The translations under genes were made by a program, and so were the position numbers. The notes beneath the pieces were generated by a model, which was not told the DNA's origin, searched no databases, and saw only the letters and a program-made list of their open reading frames with translations. Shown piece by piece: positions 57,746 through 64,000 of a DNA stretch of 64,000 nt. The number at the start of each line of letters is the position of its first letter. The first letter of the stretch is position 1. Source of the DNA: Pollenia angustigena (lineage: Eukaryota; Arthropoda; Insecta; Diptera; Polleniidae); assembly GCA_930367215.1 (NCBI GenBank), contig OV884059.1, positions 61,103,393 through 61,167,392 of the forward strand, in the 5' to 3' direction.

Positions 57746-57980
57746 AGGCCTGTTCTGAAAATCACTTTAACTCAAATCACGTGATTTCAAATCACATGTG
57801 CCTACTTAAATCACACGTGTGATATTTTAGCGTCCCGTTTTTGTGTGTTTTGGTTTGATCTTCAATTGCAGAAAGCACACCGAGAAACACAACAACGGTA
57901 TGACTTTCAAAACACCACAAAATCACACGTGTGATTTCAAAAGCACGTGATTTGAAATCACGTGATTTTCAGAACAGGCC
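57746..57980. mobile_element. MITE with ggcctgttctgaaaatcac ends
   Basis: Left 'ggcctgttctgaaaatcac', right 'gtgattttcagaacaggcc'. Subterminal 'aatcacgtgattt' and 'cacacgtgtga' palindromes repeat. Confidence 0.8.
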
Positions 57981-58092
57981 CGTATTTTTAAAGTTTGGTG
58001 TGAAAAGATTTGAAGAGTTTTAACGAAACTTTTTTGTATTTAATTCATCTATTATTCTCAGAAACTGTAACAATTATGAATTTTTATAGATT

Positions 58093-58714
58093 CCCAGCCT
58101 GCAAAATATTCCGACGTCGTTCAGATATCTGAGAGAAACGTCGGCAAAAAAGTCGGAATCGTATACGAAATCTGTCGGATTTCTGACCCAAAAATGTATG
58201 AAGTGGTTGATATGAATTCTGACAGACATGTCGTGGGAAATTCTGGTTTTTTGTCGGCATTTCTGATAGATATCTAACAGAAATCTAATGAAAAATGCAT
58301 GGGAAGTTCTGATGTGTTAGCCGACATTCTTGCTGCTTTCCAACTGATAGCTGAAAGAAATAATTTTATTGCAAAATATGTAAAAGTACATACTTAATTA
58401 TAAATTTTACACGTACGTACCTTTTTTATGCTTTTTATCTTGAACAAATAAAATTAAAATTGTTTTCAATTGAATGACAATTGTCATTATTTTAAAAAAA
58501 TAATAAGTCTCGTAAGACAAATCTGAAGTAATTCCGTCGGTATTCTGTTGGACATACCTGTACATAATTTCCCCAGATATATCCATACGAAATCGATCAG
58601 AAATCGGCCAGACAGTAGCTTTCACAGAAATCTGAACGAAGTCTCTAAGAATGAAGTCAGACAATTGCACGAAATGTCTGATTCAGACAATGTCGGAGTA
58701 TTTTGCTGGCTGGG
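58093..58714. mobile_element. MITE with cccagcctgcaaaatattcc ends
   Basis: Left 'cccagcctgcaaaatattcc', right 'ggagtattttgctggctggg'. Many 'gtcgg' and 'tctgacagaaat'-type words inside. Non-coding. Confidence 0.75.
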
Positions 58715-58990
58715 TTATTATTTATTATATGTATTAAAAATATGTTAACCAACATTATCAATGATTGGCTAAACTGGTAACACTTAAATATAATTTTGAA
58801 TGCTGAATATCTTCTTCACTGTGGGGTATTCCACCACTTAAACTTCATTGATCCACAAATTATCTGCAATTATAAACTGCATTTTATAAAGATTGGTTAC
58901 CTATTATCCATTTTTTTCATTGGTTTGAAAAGTTAAAAAAAAGTGTTCCTCATTACAAGTGGTAAAAAAATTGTGTTGTAAAATTAATCA

Positions 58991-59515
58991 ATGAGTCGGA
59001 AAATAGAAAGCTATTTTAAGTCAAGCAACTATAGTTCTGCAAAAACCAATACAGAATCTACCAATGATCATACTAGAAGACCCAGTACAGAACCAGTCTA
59101 TACTGAGGAGTGCGAAGAAATATTGCATAGCTTTCATTATTTTGGAAACTATCAGCAATAAGGAAAGAAATTATAGATTTTGTGGCATGTACTAGTTCGT
59201 AAGCAGAAATAAAAACATATTTTGATGCACCACAGGAGGAAATTGAATGTTTGGATTGGTGGAAAATAATGAAGAGGTATTTTTCATTAAATTAATTTTT
59301 TTACTTTTTGTGTATCATTTACATACATTTGTTTAAAGATGTTTCCGAAAATGTATAAATTAGCGGGATTCTGTTTTAGAATTCCTGCTACGTCCGCCTC
59401 ATCGGACGAAGCATTTTCTGCAGCTGGAGCTTGCATTACTTCCAAGAGAAGCCGTCTAAGTCCATTCACCGTAAAAAGACAATTATTCTTCACGACAACA
59501 ATCATTTAATTGAAC
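58991..59515 (+). pseudogene. hAT transposase remnant, N- and C-terminal pieces only
   Basis: An ATG at 58991 opens MSRKIESYFKSSNYSS, an N-terminus of hAT style, ending at a stop at about 59158. At about 59230-59280 EEIECLDWWKIMKRYF follows, and at 59380-59450 IPATSASSDEAFSAAG with SKRSRLSP, the signature of the hAT C-terminal dimerisation domain. The middle, including catalytic residues, is absent. It lies inside the 57485-63143 element and may be what is left of that element's own transposase. Confidence 0.65.
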
Positions 59516-59626
59516 CCATTCTAAAAATGAATTAAATTGTCTATTGTTCGACCTTTATTAAAATTTATATTTATTTATTAAGCTTGAGGTTTAATTTTTT
59601 TTATAAAAATATTTGTTTTATTTTAT

Positions 59627-59922
59627 CCGAAATTTCGTCACGCTTTTGTGTGACTTCAGGGAAAATTAAGAGCCAGGCCCACGATGTCACACGTTAACGT
59701 TCGCAAAGATAATTACATTTAAAACAAAAACAAATTTTAGAACTTGTTTTTGTTTTAAATGTTATTTTCTATGCGAACGTTTGCGTGTGACATCGTGAGC
59801 CTGGCTGTAATAATTTAAAATTTTTAAAATTTTGTTGTAATTTTTTTTCCAAAATTATTTAAAAAATTTTAAATCGTTAATTTTTTCTGAAGAAGTCACA
59901 CAAAGGCGTGACTAAATATCGG
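59627..59922. mobile_element. MITE with a palindromic MITE inside
   Basis: Outer ends 'ccgaaatttcgtcacgcttt' and 'ggcgtgactaaatatcgg'. Inner foldback 59671-59806 with 'agccaggcccacgatgtcac' and 'gtgacatcgtgagcctggct'. Confidence 0.75.
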
Positions 59923-60321
59923 TTTAAAAAAAGCAAATATTTTATAAAATTTAATAGACCACAAACTTATTAAAAAAAAAATTTTAAAATTAATTAATTA
60001 ACTACATATCAAAAAGTAATTTCAATTTTTGGGAATACAAAATTTTAATTTCAAAAGATTTTGTTATTCGTGCTTAATTCCCAGTTTTTATTCTTGACAA
60101 AAACACTTGAAATTTATTGTTGATGGGATAGGCTATTCCTATGCGCATTTCACTGGTTGCTTAGGCCAGATCATCACGAAACTTCATCCATAAAGATTTT
60201 AGAAAAACTAAAGATATTAAACCAAATAAAACTGTTAAACTTATAAGAATTATAGCAACAGTTCTACTTGTAATAATATCAAAGCTTAAACAAAACACAT
60301 CAACAATAAACAACAGTGGGT

Positions 60322-60975
60322 TTATCTCATTAGGATTGAAGGTGAATGATCAGACGAAAGATCATAGGAGGAACTAACTAGTACCTGATCGCGCTTGATG
60401 TTTTTAATTACAGCAAAGTCAATAAGGTCTGGTAGCTTATTGAAGTCGGTTGGCCAATAGGTAGGCTCACCACTCGATACCACATCAAAATTATTTGCAG
60501 TTACGGTATTGTATAGCTGATTACCTCTAGGACTAATAAGTCTGGAGCCCCAATATGTATGTTTAGCGTTGTAGTCGCCAGCAGCAATGAATTTCTGGCC
60601 CAATGTGGAGAAGAAGTTGAGAAATTTATCGTTTACAATTTTGTGCCTCGGGGGACAATAAACGGATGTTAACGTTAGATTGAAATCAGTAAGATTTATA
60701 GATGTGGACTGGATACAATCTTCTTCGAACTCTGGCAATGGTAAGTGTCTGATGTTTTTGTGCACCATTATGGCTGTGCCACCACAAGCTCGTCCGCTGG
60801 GATGTTTTGTGTCATACGTAAGGTATCCATTTACCCTAAAGCAGTTTTTATGAGTGAAGTGTGTTTCAGAGACAAGAAGTACGTCGATTTCATGCCTATG
60901 AAGAAAGTTTGCAACTTCGTGTTTATGTTGGGATAACCCGTTTGCATTCCAGCAACATATTTTTAACTGGTTCAT
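60322..60975 (-). pseudogene. Jockey-type ORF2, endonuclease domain only
   Basis: It begins MNQLKICCWNANGLSQHKHE and contains the AP-endonuclease-like blocks: VLLVSETHF, GGTAIMVHKN, AAGDYNAKHTYWGS, LPDLIDFAVIKN and SSDHSPS. The expected catalytic Asn, Glu, Asp, Asn and His are present. The frame ends at 60322, immediately after this domain, and the RT that should follow is missing. Its start overlaps the end of ORF1 by a few bases, as in Jockey-group elements. Confidence 0.8.
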
Positions 60976-62488
60976 TTTTTGTTGAGTAGAACTTGCAGGA
61001 GCATGTTCTGGTTTCGCATCATTTCCTGAAACATGTTCTGCATAGTGGCCATGAAGTTATTCATAGTTTGAATTAAATTTTCAATTGAGGTAGGCTTATT
61101 TCCAGAAGGCATTTGTAGACCTTCCCTAGGAACATTAGCGTTTGGAGGTTGCTTTGCGTTAGAAGTACTCGGGGGATTTTTCGTATTAGGGTTTCCTTTT
61201 AAGACTTGGGCATATGATTGGTTTTGATTGTTTGTTTGTGAAGTACTAGCAATAGAGCCAGCGGCTTGGCTGGGCGCATGTGACGGACCATATTGGGAGT
61301 GAGTATATTTTTGAAGTAAAGCAGGTTTTTTTAAATGCAAGAAGACTCTACAACCCCTATAGTTTGCCGTGTGATTTTCGCCACAGTTGCTGCATTTCTT
61401 TACATTCGGGTCAGCTTTAGAACGATTACATTCGGCGGTTTTATGAGCGTCGCCACAAACCACACATACGTGAGGCAATTTACAATATGATTTTGTATGC
61501 CCATATTCCTGACAGTTTGTGCATTGGGAGGGACCCTTTCGTTTTAATGGCTCCTCAACAGTTATTCTTCTGTTGAGTAGGTAGCGCAAGTTGTATATGG
61601 GATGAACTGAATTTTTGGTTTTGAGAACCGATGAATCAAACGATATTTCAACGCGGTGCATTGGTTGAGGAACTTTATTCCTGTTCAAAATGTTATGAAC
61701 AGATTTAACCTCATACCCCTCTAGCTCTATGGCAGATTTTATTTCCTCTGTAGGAACAGAACTATCTATGCCTTTTATGACAATAATCAATCCCTTAGCA
61801 CTTTTTAATTGATATGTATAGTAACTTTTTTTTTCTGCGTCCAGGTGTCTTGATATAATACGAAAGTTCGTTTCTGTACTGGCTTGAATTTTGGTTTCTT
61901 GAATTTGCCCGCGTCGTATAGAAACGACGTAGAAATTATTCTTACCTACCAGTTGAATCAACATGTTGACTATGCTATTTGATGTTTGCTCCCGCAGATA
62001 GATAGGTGGCGGTTTAACTTCTTTAGTGGCTGTTCCATGTGCTGATTCTGCTTCTTCATCGTCAGGCATGGATAGTACAGAGAATCTGTTACCATTTGTT
62101 GGCAAAGAGACTACGTTAGAGCCTTTGTATTGTTTGGCCACGCGTTCCTGTTTTGTGGACCTAGGGCTAGCCTTTCTCTTAGTTATTGTTATATATCTGT
62201 CCATGCCTGTTTGCACTTTAGTACTTTTTGGCACAGCTCCTGTATTTATTAATGCAAATCCACATTTACGGTCGGATCAACACACTTGCTCAGGTTGGGC
62301 ACACTTGCACTTAAATTGCTGTATGGAAAACCAGTTGCGCTGGCAATTTTTTCACTTAAATAATTTTTATTTAATTCTGGGTACCGAATGTTTTCATTGC
62401 TCACGCTCGGGGAGCTTACCACAATATACGCATTTCTGCTATTTGTGCTGGGCCTACTCTCCTTATTGGGAGTATTTGTGAGGCTCAT
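60972..62488 (-). pseudogene. Jockey-type ORF1 (Gag) with three zinc knuckles, one frameshift
   Basis: An N-terminal piece (62488-62249, starting MSLTNTPNKES) and the main frame (from about 62260 to 60972) are in different frames and join near 62255-62262, so one indel separates them. The main part has NRFSVLSMPDDE, the PPIYLRE block, a basic linker and knuckles CTNCQEYGHTKSYC, CVVCGDAHKTAEC and CSNCGENHTANYRGC (about 61560-61350), then a Gln/Asn/Pro-rich tail. Such Gags bind element RNA. Minus strand, 5' end intact, 3' half of the element missing. Confidence 0.8.
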
Positions 62489-62694
62489 TCACAAATCTCT
62501 TCGGGCACCTTAGTTACTGTTCTTTTTTTCAGCTATTACAAATATTTTTTTTTTTTACCTATTACAAATATTTTTTTTTCACTTCGAATTTTTTTATTTT
62601 TCTTACTCACTGATACACGTCCGTACTCGTCAAGAGCTGGCTCGAAAGGAATAAATCATTATTTTTCTTTTTGTTTTGTTAACCCTGTTTGTTT

Positions 62695-63013
62695 AGTCTA
62701 AATTTACACGTTTCATCTTTTGATGCTCAACTTCTTTTCAATTCCCTTTTAAAGATGCCAACATAATCACACGCAGCAATCGGTTTCAACTTTTTTCGGT
62801 TCAAAACAACAACAATTTCATTAACAGCGAATCAAAGAGAAAAAGAAAAGAAAAAAATTACATGCAGCCATTGCTGGCATATACCAACGAATAAAAACAC
62901 AAAGCGTACTGACCGAGTACAGGCATCTCTGTACTAACCCCCTTTCTTCTTTCTTCTCTCACCTAAAAACATAAGAGTTGAGCATCAAAAGATGAAACGT
63001 GTGAAAGTAGACT
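62695..63013. mobile_element. MITE with agtctaaatttacacgttt ends
   Basis: Left 'acgtttcatcttttgatgct' and right 'agcatcaaaagatgaaacgt' are perfect complements, and the arms span about 38 bp. It lies just upstream of the Jockey-type element. Confidence 0.75.
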
Positions 63014-63447
63014 TATCTATATGCTTACTGTACATAAGTTTTTTAGTCGTCAAAAAAATCGGCGCAAAGCAGCTCAGCCGCCGCCGCCGAATATTTTTGG
63101 TCTTCAGCCGCCGCCGAAAATTTTTAATCGGCTTGCTTCTCTGATTGAGGCCACCTTGCTCAAATATTACAATGGAAACTTAAGTTGAAATTAAGTGTAC
63201 CACATCGGTACAATATCACAACAATACAACAACAACAGGCAAAGAATCAACAATCAGCTGTTTTTTCAGACCACCTTGTAAATAAATACACTTTTTTATA
63301 TTTTTTTTTTGTATTTAGTAGTGCTACCATACTTTTATCTTAATTAAATAAGACTTTTCAAATAAAACTCAAAAAACCAATCTGTTTTAAATACGATTTA
63401 AGTTTGTTATGAAAATTAATTTAATATTGATTTAAATATTATCCTGA

Positions 63448-64000
63448 TTTAAATACTATGATGATACCAATAAAATTGCACTTGAATTAAAAAATCATAT
63501 TTCTAGCTTTGGTCAAGAACAATCTTTTCACACGCAAGTAAATCCTCAAAGAGAAGTTAGAGGTTCGAATATTTTAGAGGAACACAATATTCAAATAGAG
63601 TCTATGGAACACGAAGCATCCCTGTTCTCATTTTCAGAAGATGAAGATCAATTTCAAGATGTTTTAAGTAGAAAACGAAAAAGATCAAATAGTACTAAGG
63701 TAGATTTATCTAATTTAAGTATTACAAATAAGCAATCTTTGTCAAATAATACTATACAAAACACACAAAATAGGTTCGCTATTTTGGGAGAATTAAATAT
63801 TGAACAAGAAAATCACAATCCTATAGGTGAAAATAATAATTTATTAAAGAATTCCCGAAAAAAAGTTTCTAGAAAAGAAAATTCATCTTGTCCCCCCATA
63901 TTTCTTTTTAATGTGAATATTGAAAATCTTGTTCAACAATTAAATGCGAAAAAAGTAGAATATAAAATAACAAACAAATCTAAATTTAAAAGTAAACTTT
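63448..64000 (+). CDS. partial retroelement Gag-like ORF, continues past the window
   Basis: The frame is open from after a TGA at 63445-63447 to the last base (184 codons); the first ATG is at 63604. It contains FSFSEDEDQFQDVLSRKRKR, NRFAILGELN and CPPIFLFNVNIENLVQQLN, the same order of blocks (RFxxL, then PPIxL) as in the Gag at 60972-62488. I infer the N-terminal part of a Jockey-group ORF1. The zinc knuckles would lie beyond the edge. A+T-rich codon use. Confidence 0.5.

Larger units (their letters stand above)
57485..63143. mobile_element. hAT-type element with CGG-rich ends, 5.7 kb with insertions
   Basis: Ends catagaagcaagccg and cggcttgcttctctg are complements with one change. The right flank attgaggc (63144-63151) matches the left flank at|tg..tgaggc once the CCCTGCAG MITE is removed, giving an 8-bp duplication. 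Subterminal gccgcc/agccgat words resemble the element at 7522-9545. It contains further MITEs, a hAT transposase remnant and a Jockey-type element. Confidence 0.7.
56646..63460. mobile_element. long-TIR element enlarged by nested insertions
   Basis: The left arm (56646-56897) and right arm (63200-63455) are reverse complements over about 250 bp. For example 'aagttaattttcataacaaa' at the left pairs with 'gttatgaaaattaattta' at the right, and 'acaaggtggtctg' with 'cagaccaccttgt'. Everything between about 56898 and 63143 is later insertion. No transposase is recognised. Confidence 0.7.

Noticed and set aside
61350..62481. plus-strand open frames opposite the Jockey-type Gag
   Set aside because: They are antisense to a clear zinc-knuckle Gag and do not resemble any family.

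Overview
This is A+T-rich genomic DNA from a true fly (Diptera). The only host gene I recognise is an uncoupling protein of the Ucp4A type (mitochondrial carrier family). It runs on the + strand from 14555 to 55228 in five coding exons (359 codons plus stop, 1,080 bp coding in 40.7 kb). The protein resembles Drosophila Ucp4A throughout. The very high transposon load and the two degenerate Helitron/DINE-like repeats (17.9 and 19.6 kb) suggest a large-genome fly rather than a small-genome Drosophila; that placement is inference.

Layout. 1-14.5 kb is upstream DNA: a decayed hAT transposase (1-1031, minus), a possible polyadenylated retrocopy (about 2.06-2.28 kb), nested inverted-repeat elements (2.8-4.2, 4.4, 6.3-7.0 kb), a 2.0-kb hAT-type element with perfect 8-bp target duplications and a second hAT MITE inside it (7.5-9.5 kb), several MITEs, and a foldback element enclosing an array of 82-bp repeats (12.1-13.5 kb). 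Exon 1 is at 14.6 kb. Intron 1 (21.9 kb) holds a pogo/Tigger-like MITE, the Helitron-like repeats, a non-LTR pseudogene between oppositely oriented 82-bp repeat pieces, a decayed Copia element split by a younger Gypsy element that is itself chimeric and carries a MITE in one LTR, and a minus-strand non-LTR pseudogene. Exons 2-4 are clustered at 36.8-37.5 kb. Intron 4 (17.5 kb) holds a non-LTR element whose ORF1 has a 2A-like motif and a zinc finger, a perfect short hairpin (41.2 kb), foldback MITEs, a solo LTR with TATA and heat-shock-like boxes (45.2-45.8 kb), a 3.4-kb DNA transposon encoding a nearly complete ZBED5/GTF2IRD2-like hAT transposase (47.8-51.2 kb), and a 5'-truncated non-LTR 3' end. 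Exon 5 is at 55.1 kb. Downstream, 56.6-63.5 kb is a nested composite of a long-TIR element, a 5.7-kb hAT-type element, a CCCTGCAG MITE that splits the hAT target duplication, further MITEs and a Jockey-type element on the minus strand. The window ends inside another retroelement gag-like ORF (63448-64000, plus).

Apart from Ucp4A, essentially every protein-like signal belongs to mobile elements, most of them broken. The main points for follow-up are the insertion chronology that can be read from nested elements, two CCC/GGG-ended DNA transposon families with 2-bp target duplications, the promoter-like solo LTR, and the foldback/minisatellite family. All calls come from reading the sequence; no database search was possible.
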